A DNA stretch of 64,000 bases, taken from Platanthera guangdongensis. Taxonomy: Eukaryota > Streptophyta > Magnoliopsida > Asparagales > Orchidaceae. The notes beneath the pieces were generated by a model that searched no databases, was not told where the DNA came from, and was given only the letters and a program-made list of their open reading frames with translations. The stretch spans positions 5,754,043 to 5,818,042 of the forward strand of contig CM077155.1 of NCBI GenBank assembly GCA_039583875.1. Direction: 5' to 3'. Positions 1 through 9,345 of the stretch are shown here, in pieces; the stretch's first letter is position 1; every line of letters starts with the position of its first letter. A program made the translations under genes and the position numbers.

Positions 1-449
1 CCTCTTCCCCTCTTCTCTGACGAGCACAGAGTTGACTGCCTCCACACCCACTCCTGGGTAAAGGAGGAGATCTTTGCCTTCTTGTTATCCTTGGAGTAGA
101 TGATCTTATGCTAGTTGCTGCTTGAGCTTTCCAAAATTCTCCTCACACTCTGCGGTACACTCGAACTTCTGGTTGCTTAAGAGAGTTTTAAAAAATGGGG
201 AGAACTTCTCTCCTATCTTGCATAGAAAGCAGATAAGACCTGTCAGCCTTCTAGTCAGTCTTTGAACTTCATTGTAACTCTCCGGGGATGTCATCTCTAG
301 GATGGCTCTTACTTTGTTGGGATTAGGCTATACCTCCTTGGAGTGAGGAGGTGACCTAAGAACTTTCTCCTCCCTACACTGAAGATGCACTTTGTCGGAT
401 TAAGCCGCATCTTGTACGTTTGCAGAGTTGCGAAGGTCTCCACCAGATC
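1..449 (-). pseudogene. Gyp-A left flank: Ty3/gypsy (Tat-type) RT end and RNase H start
   Basis: Read on the minus strand from 449 to 1, this is the end of a gypsy reverse transcriptase followed by the first part of RNase H. The recognisable stretch ETFATLQTYKMRLNPTKC is followed by the FLGHLLTPR block, then the connection segment (EVQRLTRRLTGLICFL, EENFGKLKQQL) and a degraded RNase H start (VGVEAVNSVLVREEG). Stops and frame changes occur, so it is a dead copy. The upstream half of the same RT lies at 12643-13140, on the far side of Sire-1: there the reading ends in KDL and here it resumes VETF, so the two pieces were one gene before the copia insertion. The minus-strand gypsy element continues off the left edge of the window. 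Confidence 0.88.
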
Positions 450-739
450 TGAAAGTGCAGCTAGATCTGATATACTCTAGAGGGGGGGGGGGTGAATAGA
501 GTATATGGTGCTTGAAAACTTTTTACAACAATTGTTGTAATGTGAGTGAGCAGGGAAGCAATGAATAAATCTAATCACAAAATTAAACTAATTACAAACT
601 AAACACAGAACAATCACAGCCAGAAACAAAAATAAAGACAAACAAAACCAGATGACACAAGGAAATATAGTGGTTCCCCTAAACTTCGGTACATCCACTC
701 TTCTACCACCCTAGGTAGGAATGCACTGCAGGATGAGTT

Positions 740-862
740 GATCAGGTGTCCTGGGCACCAATGAGCTTTTGATAAGGTGCTCAAAAACCGAATCAGATTT
801 TTTGATCAGGTGTCTTGCCACCAATGAGCTTTTGACAAGGTGCTCAAAAACCAAGTTCAAAC
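740..862 (-). repeat. 64-bp tandem duplication inside the Sire-1 LTR
   Basis: The unit starting GATCAGGTGTC and containing CACCAATGAGCTTTTGA and AAGGTGCTCAAAAACC occurs at 740 and again at 804, a period of 64 bp. The same two-copy arrangement is present in the right LTR. The Sire-D LTRs carry only one copy of the homologous unit, so the duplication is specific to the Sire-1 family. Confidence 0.85.
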
Positions 863-1529
863 TTTTGAAGGGAGTTTGAGAAACCCTTTACAGAGATGGG
901 GGTGAGAGAGTGATGGAAGTCTTCTCTTTCTCAGACAGCTGAGAAGACTATGTGGATTGATGATGTCAAAGCTCCCCCTGAGTCCTTGAGATCTTCAGGA
1001 AAAGAAGCTTTGCTGTAGGGTGATAGGCCTTCAAAAGTTGAGCTCCAGCAAAAGATGATCTCAGTAACAGCTGAAATGTTAGGTGTCTGGAGTCTTGAAA
1101 TATGTTGGCCTTGAACACTGAGACAAGGGAGATCTGAAGATTTCAGAAGATTTGATCCCCTTGGATGTGTGTTCTTGAGAATTCTTTGAGACAGAGAGTA
1201 TTTTGTTCTTGTTCTGAAGATTACTGATGTCTGTCTGTGTGTGTGACTCTGTGTATGTCTGAGAGATTCAAAAATTCTTCTCTTTTATTCTCTGGTACTG
1301 AATGGAAAAACATCCTCTGTCAAGAATAGCCGTTGGTCCGCATTAATTGCATCCTTAATTGCAAAATGTCTTCTGGAGGAAAGTCCATAGAAATATTCCT
1401 TGAAAATCCCTTGAAACTTGGTCCAGAAATAAATGAAAACGGCTAGAAAATCTTCTGAATTAATTGCAGAATAACTCCTTAACTGATTTGAATTTGAATC
1501 AAAAAAAACCTTGAAGTCATATGAAAACG

Positions 1530-1816
1530 TCGAACTGAGCTCTGATATCGTTGAACTGAGCTCAGCGATATGGAATTATACTGCAACAAAATATCGTCGA
1601 TCTGAGCTCAAAGATCGTCGAACTGAGCTCAGAGATAGAGATCCAAAGCTGAGTCAAAGATCGTCGAACTGAGCTCACCGATCGTCGAATGGAGTTCGAC
1701 GATATGATGAAGTTGAGCTCAACGATCGTCAAATGGAGTTCGACGATCTGTCGAAGTTGAGCTAGACGATCGTCGATCGGAGTTCGACGAATCGTCGTGC
1801 TGAGCTCGACGATATG
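1530..1816 (-). promoter_or_regulatory. CGTCGA/TCGACGA palindrome array in U3 of Sire-1 (left LTR)
   Basis: There are about a dozen irregularly spaced copies of ATCGTCGA and TCGACGAT, usually paired around a GAGCTC-type centre (for example GTCGAACTGAGCTC). On the minus strand the array lies in U3, upstream of the expected transcription start. CpG density is far higher than in the flanking AT-rich LTR. An array of the same kind lies in the right LTR at 12180-12465. A regulatory role is an inference. Confidence 0.6.
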
Positions 1817-1985
1817 ACTTAGTCTCAAACTGAAAAAGGCTTGGTCTTGAGGGCAGCTTCCAAACTTAGACTTCTAACCCTTAGACTCAATCCTAATTGA
1901 CCTTTTGAGCTATACAGGAGGTCAAACATTGGTTTCCTAGAGACATAGTGATCCTGACCCAAATTAGTAATAGGGTGTTCCAACA

Positions 1986-2270
1986 ATCTCCCCCTATTTG
2001 GGTTAAGATTACTATTTACAGAGTTTGGAAAATTTAAATAACAACATACAAGCATCAATACAGAGAAACAAAAAGAAAAGCTGGACATGCAGAACCACAG
2101 ATATACATATATATATATATATATCATCCCAGATAATAACCAGAAGTCAGAGAGATTGTCACCTTACATAATCATTTCTTTTCCTTGCCCTTAACAAGTT
2201 TGATTTCTCTGTTAGGGTTGAGGGCTTCCTTCTTTGATCTGGTATCATCTGCTGCACCTAAAGTGGTTTG
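1986..2270 (-). other. Sire-1 polypurine tract and 3' untranslated spacer
   Basis: Directly inside the left LTR, the plus-strand text ATCTCCCCCTATTTGGG (1986-2002) reads AATAGGGGGAGA on the minus strand. This is the purine tract that primes plus-strand synthesis. The rest of the spacer, down to the aORF stop, is AT-rich with an (AT)n run at 2104-2124. I see no gene in it. Confidence 0.85.
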
Positions 2271-5200
2271 CTATTTGGGCCTGGGAACTACAACTTCAGG
2301 ATGCAGTTCCATGTACCTGTCAGAATCAAAAAATTTGCTTGATGCATATTTTTCCAACTCTTTCTTTCTTTGTTCAGACATTGTAGAGATGTTAGATGAG
2401 TCTCTTCCTTGCTCTTTAGCTTTCTTGATCTGATCCAGTGCAACAAGTTCTTTCATCCTTGCAGTCCAAGTAGCTGGATTATTCTCAGGGTCTTCAAAAG
2501 GTACTGGTGGCTCATATCTATTAGAAGGATTGTCTTGAGGAGGCCTGGATGAAACAGTTTCCTTCAGCTTATAGGGAAAAGGACCAGAGGTGGTGTCAGA
2601 TGAAATTTGTCCTTCCCTGGAGTATGGATGTTTCCTTGAGTATCCTTTAGAGTAGACATGGACTTCTCTTTGATTACCTCTGTATCCTCCTCTCCTGGAT
2701 TGAGAACCCCTGGATTGGCTTCCCCTATGGTAGGATCTAGCATGAGGCTGATAGGGGGTTTGACTTCTAGCAGGGGGTTGAGCAGCAGAACTTCCACCTG
2801 TACCTGCATCAGGAGGAGGTGGTGGAGGAGGATGAGAATGTTGGAATTGAGAAGAGCCCTTTTCATATTTCCTTTTCTTTTTCATTGCTTTGAGTTGATT
2901 CTTAGAGTACTGCATCCAGTGCTCAAGATGGGGCAATCATGAAGAATATAGTATGGTATATCATTGTTATCCTTGACCTTGGCAGGAGGTACTCTCTTCA
3001 TGGCTTTGCTCCTTGCCTTTCTTTTCCTGGCAATGGTAGCAGAAGAATCATCAGAGTCTGTTCTGAACTCATCACTTTCAGAACTTTGATCATCATACAG
3101 GGCATCAATCTTCTTCATCAAATCTTTCTTGAGCTGTATAGAAGCAGATGAGGCAGCAGAGGGTGTAGCAGCAGAGGTTGAAGCAGTAACAGTAGTGACA
3201 ACAGCAGATACAGAAGTTGTTGCAACAGCAACAGTTTCAGTTGAAATAGAAACAGTAACAATAGCAGCAGATACTACAGGTTCTGGAGAAGTAACAAAAG
3301 CAGCAGTAACAGTTTCACTAACAGCAATATCAGTAGCAGAAATATCAGCAGAAAATTCAGAAGGCTCAAAATCATGTGCCTCTGTCATAAGGATCTCCTT
3401 AGAAATTGGGTCATCAGTAGTAACAGAAGTATCAGCAGCAGTATCAAAACGTTCAGCAGCAGGAGGGGCAGCAACATCAGAAACAACAGCAATACTTTCA
3501 GCAGAAGTAGCAGCAGCATATACTGAGTGGACAAAAGAGGTGATGATGCTGGGGTCACAGCAAGAGAATGGCACAAGGGCCTTGGACAGATCCTCTGGGG
3601 GCTGGAAAGAGACTGTCTCTGGCAGACATCTGAAATATATAGAGTCAAATACTGAGAGCAAAGACCTGAGGTCTATTGCAAAGACTGCAGCAGGAAGAAC
3701 TGGATCTTGAGACACAGTAGCAGCAGCAGCAGGAACTGAGGAAACAACAGCAAGAAGACTCACTGAATCAGCAACAACAGCAGTAGCAGCAGGAGGCAGA
3801 CTAACTTCATAGGGCATCTCCCCCTGCCTAGATTCAGACATGGCTGGATCAAGGCACACTGCTGAAGGGGCTGCCTGAGGGAATAAAGATGAGAGCCTGG
3901 CAGAGAGGGCTGCCACTGACAGGAGTAATGGAGCCAAGGAGGTCTCCAAAAGAAGAGATAGCCTGGGGGCTAGTAATTCATACAGCCTGTCAGCAAGGGC
4001 TGGAATGTCTACTTGCTCAGTAGTGACTGGAGCAGAGGTAGAGGATGGAGGAGTAGCTGTTGGTGATGGTAGTGGAGAGCTGGAGGAGTGGGGAAGGGAT
4101 GGTTGAGGTGTGGGTAAGGTGGTTATGGAGGACAGTGGGATGGAGATAGATGGGGTGAAGGTGGGTTGGTCAATGATGTCTTGCAGAAGAGCTTGATAGG
4201 ACGTTGAGGATGAGGGTAGCTCAGGAGGAGAGGACGGTGAGTCATCCATAAAGGAATCATCAATTAGGTTGAAGGAGGGAATGGAGGGTGATGAAGTGGC
4301 AATATCTGTTGGAGGGTAGGTGAATACTGGATGGAATTGGTCTTCTGGGATTGGAAGAGTAGGGACTAGAGATGGTGTAGATGTTGGAGAGGGGCTGGAG
4401 ATGATGATGGTGGATGAAGTTTGAATGGTAGATGGAATGGGAAGAGATGGAATTGGAGGAGGAGGGGCATCAGCAGGCAGGTCATCTGCAGGGGCAGAGA
4501 CCTGTGGGGAAGTGACTCTGAGAGTCCTGGTGCCTGAAGGAGTGCTAGAGGAGGGCCTGCTGGGCTTGATGATCTGTCTGTCCCATTTACCAAAAAGGGC
4601 ACAGGACAGTCTCTTGGATGCATTTATGTGGATTCTAGAGGAGACCAGCAATGCAGGGCACCTATTCTGCAGAAACACCCCGAGAATTCTTCCAAAGTTT
4701 ACAAAACTTTTATTGATCTTCTTCTTAATGAGGTCAAAGAATACCTCTCCCCAATTCAGATTCTTCCTGTCTACTAGGGCTCCCATTAGGCAGAGCTGAT
4801 ACCTGGAGATTGTATCATGAGCAGAGTGCTTAGCCAGTAGGACTTTCCCAACTACATCAGCCAGGAATCTGTATTCTACAGAAAGATTCTTTTTCAATAG
4901 CTTGCTAGGGTTAGCCTCAGAATGACCCATTCTGGCAAGCAAGTCAGCAAATTCTTCTCCAGACAAATCAGCAGTATCTCCACCAGTTCTCAACTCAAAA
5001 ACCTCTGTTAAAATTGCTGGGGTCAGAGGTACCTGTGTGCCAGAGATTGATCCAACAATGGTGTTGTTGTCCTGATTGTGGGCAGTGTAGACTCATTCCT
5101 TAATCTCATCAGAAGCAAGCTTAATCCTTGTAGTCATGATTGCAGTAAGTTTTTGCTCTTTGAATAACTCTATGATGTCTTGAAAAACCTATTCTGTTGT

Positions 5201-5275
5201 GCTGAAGGATTCCATGTCGATGTCGAAGCCAGCATCAAATTTCATGGCGGCAAGAATAGCAACAGACACAACCAT
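2271..5275 (-). pseudogene. Sire-1 extra ORF (aORF) between RNase H and the 3' LTR
   Basis: This large ORF, about 1,000 codons, lies downstream of pol in the same sense. The start chosen is the ATG at 5275, right after a splice-acceptor-like TTTTTTGCAG|GT. The N-terminal quarter is a globular domain also present in Sire-D (shared blocks: NPSKLLKKNL, LADVVGKVLLAKHSAHD, FGRILGVFLQ, SKRLSCALFGKWDR). It resembles the family annotated in plant genomes as putative plant transposon protein. A long Ser/Thr/Pro/Ala/Val-rich low-complexity middle follows. Then come a Lys/Arg cluster, a run of seven prolines, an Arg/Gly-rich stretch (RGSQSRGSQSRRGGYRG) and a conserved tail ending YMELHPEVVVPRPK. There is no signal peptide or membrane segment, so an envelope role is unsupported. 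It is broken by TAG at 5189-5191, TGA at 5093-5095 and a frameshift near 2935. Its molecular function is unknown. Confidence 0.75.
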
Positions 5276-5295
5276 AGTTACCTGCAAAAAAATCA
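5276..5295 (-). promoter_or_regulatory. Splice-acceptor-like site just upstream of the aORF start
   Basis: On the minus strand a T-run leads into TTTTTTTGCAG|GTAACT, and the ATG follows a few bases later. Sire-D has the equivalent TTTCTTGCAG|GTCATCA directly before its aORF ATG. The position suggests the aORF is made from a spliced subgenomic RNA. No donor was identified, so this is inference. Confidence 0.5.
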
Positions 5296-5394
5296 ACAAA
5301 CAAAACGACCAAGTGCAGAAATGTTTGGAGGGAAAGAAAGTTCTTGCAGAGAAAACGAAAGCGCAAAGGAGAATGATGGCGAAAAATGAATTTT

Positions 5395-5700
5395 ATATTA
5401 GGGTTCGACGCAGAAAAGGAAAGATCGTTGAACTCAGTTCGACGATCGAGGCTTCTAAAGGAATCTGAAGAGTCTTCAACATCGTCGATCTCCGTTCGAC
5501 GATATTGGAGGGCGTCGAGCTCTGTTCGACGATCGTTCAGAGAATAGAATCGTCGAGCGTCGTTCGACGATTGCTGACCGGAAGAGATAGTTCATACTAT
5601 TTGAGAAACGCTGAACTCAGGTCGACGATTTCAGACATCGTCGATCTCCGTTCGACGATCTAGGGGAAATCGTCGAGCGCAGTTCAGAGATCAGAAAAAC
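5395..5700 (-). promoter_or_regulatory. CGTCGA/TCGACGAT array between RNase H and the aORF of Sire-1
   Basis: About ten copies of the same CGTCGA/TCGACGA palindromic motif as in the LTR lie here, for example ATCGTCGATCTCCGTTCGAC. They sit in the roughly 500-bp non-coding gap between the end of pol and the aORF ATG. The AT-rich surroundings lack the motif. Sire-D (31995-32285) and Sire-E (55020-55385) have arrays in the same place. Confidence 0.6.
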
Positions 5701-5771
5701 TCTAGACACTAAGAAAAATCAAGATGTTTGCCTAGTCTTGGTCAATTTTTAAGCTTTCAAAATCTTGGATA

Positions 5772-8700
5772 TTATTTAAGACTTCCTCCATCTATCATTC
5801 CTAACTGATTTAGGAAGAAGGTGTTTTTCTTTTCATCCAAGTGCTTGGTGAAAATATCTCTCCTTTGTAAATCAGTTGGGATATATTGTAGTTCAATTTT
5901 ATTCTTTTCAACATTATCCCTTAAGAAATGATGCCTAATCTCTATGTGTTTTGTCCTACTATGGAGGAGTGGATTTTGAGCTATAGAAATAGCACTGGTG
6001 TTATCACAAAAGTTTTAGACTTCTCTAAGTTGTAGCCATAGTCTAGGAGTTGGTTTTGAATCCACAAAATTTGTGAACAACAACTGCCTGCAGCCATATA
6101 TTCAGCTTCAGCAGTTGATGTTGACACAGAGGTTTGTTTCTTGCAAAACCAGGAGACAAGTCTGTCACCAAGGAACTGACAAGTTCCACTGGTGTTTTTC
6201 CTGTCAATTCTGCATCCAGCATAGTCAGCATCAGAAAATCTAGTTAAGTCAAATGCTGAATCTTTTGGATACTAGAGACCTAGATTTGGACAACTTTTAA
6301 CATACCTGAGAATCCTCTTTACTAATGTTAGGTGTGACTCTCTAGGGCTTACTTGGAACCTAGCACATATACATGTAGCAAACATTATATCTGGTCTACT
6401 AGCTATAAGGTACAGTAAAGAGACAATCATTGCTCTATATGTTGTCTGATCAACAGGCTTCCCATGTTCATCAGCATCCAATACAGCATTAGTAGGCATA
6501 GGTGTTTTCATACAAGATGCTTCAGACATCCCAAATTTCTTAACCAATTCATTTGCATACTTGGTTTGAGAAATAAAGATGCCTTCAGCATGTTGCTTGA
6601 CTTGCAATCCTAGGAAGAAGGATAGCTCACCCATGCTACTCATTTCAAATTTAGAATGCATTAGGTTGGAAAACCTTCTGCACAATTTGGAGTCAGTAGA
6701 ACCAAAAATAATATCATCTACATAAATCTGCACTAGTAGGGTATGAGACTTATGGGCTCTAATGAAAAGAGTTTAGTCTACTCTACCCCTTATAAATCCA
6801 TTTTCCAAGAGAAAGCATGCTAGGGTCTCATACCATGCTCTAGGAGCTTGCTTGAGACCATATAATGCTTTGTTCAATCTAAAAACATAATCAGGATAAG
6901 TTGGAGAGATAAAACCTGGAAGTTGTCTGACATATACTTCCTCTTTGATGTCTCCATTTAGAAATGCACTTTTGACATCCATCTGATATACCTTGAAGCC
7001 TTTATGTGCTGCAAAAGCTAAAAATATTCTGATGGCTTCCAATCTTGCAACAGGTGCAAAAGTCTGGTCATAGTCTATTCCTTCTTCTTGAGAATATCCT
7101 TGAGCAACTAGCTTTGCCTTGTTCCTTACAATTACTCCTTGATCATCCAGTTTGTTTCTGAACACCCACTTTGTTCCAACAATGGAGTGATCCTTATGCC
7201 TTGGCACTAGTTCCCACACTTTGTTCCTTTCAAATTGATGCAACTCCTCTTGCATTGCAATGATCCAGTGTGGATCTTGCTCTGCATCTTGAATAGACTG
7301 AGGTTCAATTTGAGATAGGAAGCAGGTGTGCAACAGGTTTTGGTTGACCTGATTTCTGGTTTGCACACCAGCTGAGATGTCTCCAATTATTTGGGAAATT
7401 GGATGATCTCTTGATGTTACTAAATCAACAGGGGGTGTTGATTGTTCACCAACCTGTGTTGTTGTTTCCTCTTGTGGTACAACAACTGGCTCTTCAAGTT
7501 GTTCTTCAATATGTTGAGCACTTTCTTCATCTTCACTGCTTTCATCCCTTTGAGTAACCTGTAACTTGTTCAAGTCTTCAACAAGAGAATGTTCCTGCAA
7601 AGGTTCTATGGTAGAAGAGATCTTCTCCTCGAAAGACATGTTAGATTCATCAAATGATATATGAACAGATTCCTCAATTTTTAGAGATGATTTATTATAA
7701 ACCCTATAAGCCTTGCTGATCATAGAGTATCCCAGAAACACTCCTTCATCAGCTTTAGCTTGAAATTTTGCTAAATATTTCTTGTCATTATTATGTATGT
7801 AGCAAATACAACCAAAAACTCAAAAAAAATCAACTTTAGGTTTCTTCCCTTTAATTAATTCATAGGGAGTCTTCCCCTTTAATTTATGTATCAAACTTCT
7901 ATTCATCACATAGTTGGAGGTGTTCACTGCCTCTGCCCAAAAGGATAGAGGAAGATGAGCATCTGACAACAATGTAGTGGCAGATTCAATAAGGGTTCTA
8001 TTTTTTCCTTTCAGCTACCCCATTTTGTTGAGGAGTTCTAGGAGCTGAGAAAGTATGCCTGATCCCTTCACTCTGACAGAACTCTTGCATAAGAAGAGAA
8101 TCAAACTCTGTCCTATGATCACTTCTGATCAGGGCAATGTGAGTATTGAACTCAATCTGTATACATTTGAGAAACTCTGTCAGACACTTAAAGTTATCAG
8201 ACTTCTTCCTTAGAAAGAACACCCAAGTGAATCTAGAGAAGTCATCTACAACTACTAAAGTGTAAGATTTCCCTCCTAGGTTTTGTACTGTGATGGGTCC
8301 AAAAAGATCCATGTGTAACAGATACAATATCCTAGGTGAATCACTCTTATTAAGCGACTTAAAGTTGTTTTTAGTTTGCTTGCCTAATTGACAAGCCCTG
8401 CAGAGTCCTTCCTTCTTATAGGGGCCAAAAGGTAGTCCTCTAACAAGGTTGTCCTTGGATAGCCTAGTAATAGTTCTAAGGTTTAGGTGTCCTAGTCTCT
8501 TATGTCATAGAATGTTTGGTCTACAAATAGAATTAAACAGGCAAATATCTACATCTGTTGAAAGAAAATCTACTAGATAGATGTTACCTTTCCTTTTACC
8601 TGTCAACACAGTTGTGTTGTCCTCTGACTTGATTTTGCATAATGCTTTGCTGAAGGTCACCTGGTAGCCTTCATCACACAGCTGACTGATGCTTATTAAG

Positions 8701-8927
8701 TTGTGCTTCAGTCCTTCCACATAAGCTACCTTCTTGAATGTTACTGATCCAATCTGGACTGCACCATATCCTTTAGTCTGTCCAAAGTTTGAATCACCAA
8801 AGATAACTTTGGGTCCAAGCTTGGCTCTAAAGGAAGTGAGGTTATCCTTGTTCCCTGTCATGTGCTTAGAGCACCCACTATCCAGGTACCATTGCTGGTT
8901 AGATGTTGGATAGGTCTTCACCTGCAC
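5772..8927 (-). pseudogene. pol: Sire-1 pol: protease, integrase, reverse transcriptase, RNase H
   Basis: The domains run in Ty1/copia order. Protease carries the aspartate motif LDSGCSKHMTG (about 8870). The gag-pre-integrase zinc region (CRACQLGKQ) follows. The integrase core has LLHMDLFGP, RSDHRTEF and PQQNGVAERK. RT has [34 protein letters not shown] and catalytic YVDDIIFGS. RNase H has SDADYAGC, SWFCKKQTSVSTSTAEAEY and HIEIRHH. The frame ends with a TAA at 5772-5774 after LNQLGMIDGG. It is broken by an in-frame stop after the protease (TGA where LWHKRLGH is usual, about 8507), a one-base A-run frameshift at AERK (about 8000), a stop near 7815, a stop at about 6773 before TLF, and a frameshift in RNase H near 6015. 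It sits directly downstream of gag. Confidence 0.92.
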
Positions 8928-9121
8928 ATAAGATAATTCATTTTTTTGACCCAGTTTACCTTGGGCCTAGGTTGATAACCTTTGAATTCTGAAATAAAAG
9001 ACACCCCAGGTTGACTCTTATATCCTTCAGGATGATATCTCCTTGGAGGTATAATCCATTCAGTAGAAGGGTTAAAGATGTGGGATGAAGGACCCTTAGG
9101 ATTGGATTTTGATTTGCCCAT
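8918..9121 (-). pseudogene. Sire-1 gag-pol junction segment
   Basis: This short conserved coding stretch between the CGTCGA array and the protease contains EWIIPPRRYHPEGYKSQP and PKVNWVKK. Sire-D has the counterpart WVITPRRYHPLGYKSQP ... PKVTWVKNN at 37504-37630. In both elements the frame closes soon after this block, and the protease follows in a different frame after a TGCAG|GT motif. Here it is out of frame with the gag ORF that ends at 9131. It is probably the natural C-terminus of Gag, cut off by frameshift. Confidence 0.6.
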
Positions 9122-9130
9122 GAAAAAATT

Positions 9131-9345
9131 TCAAGAGCTCTGACCTCTGTTCGACGATCTTGGAGCTGCGTTCGATGATCTTGGGTCAGATCGTCGAGCT
9201 CCGTTCGACGGTCGACTATAGCAGAGTTCAGGAACTTGAGATCGTCGACCTGAGTTCGACGATTTTGCCTGAGATCGTCGATCTGCGTTCGGCGGTCGTC
9301 GATCTGCATTCGGCGATTGTCGATCTCCGTTCGACGATTTCTGCT
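9131..9345 (-). repeat. CGTCGA/TCGACG array inside the 3' end of Sire-1 gag
   Basis: Roughly ten ATCGTCGA or TTCGACGA motifs lie in 215 bp, including three near-identical units reading GTCGATCTGCGTTCGGCG and variants. The gag frame stays open through the array, giving Arg/Ser/Asn-rich protein. This is the third site in Sire-1 with the motif, after the LTR and the pre-aORF gap. In Sire-D a similar array lies at 37705-37912. Confidence 0.75.

Larger units (their letters stand above)
450..1985 (-). repeat. Sire-1 3' LTR (left copy)
   Basis: This 1,536-bp LTR matches 11107-12637 almost base for base. Starting from the left edge it holds the G-run block (CTAGAG, G-run, GTGAATAG, about 475-500), a conserved TATAGTGGTTCCCC ... 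GTACATCCACT block (about 668-702), a tandem duplication (740-862), an AATAAAAG-like weak TATA on the minus strand (about 1283), and the CGTCGA palindrome array (1530-1816). The G-run is 12 long here and 6 in the other copy, a typical slippage difference. In element sense U3 is at the high-coordinate end. Confidence 0.95.

Noticed and set aside
2104..2124. (AT)n run as a possible origin or regulatory element
   Set aside because: Simple dinucleotide microsatellite in an AT-rich spacer; nothing distinguishes it from ordinary slippage.
3129..3710. 193-codon plus-strand ORF opposite the Sire-1 aORF
   Set aside because: It is the antisense of the Ser/Val/Thr-rich repeat part of the aORF; low-complexity codons leave the opposite strand open. 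No promoter or domain.
2271..5275. Calling the aORF an envelope gene
   Set aside because: Position matches the so-called env-like ORF of Sireviruses, but no signal peptide, transmembrane segment or cysteine-rich ectodomain can be seen.
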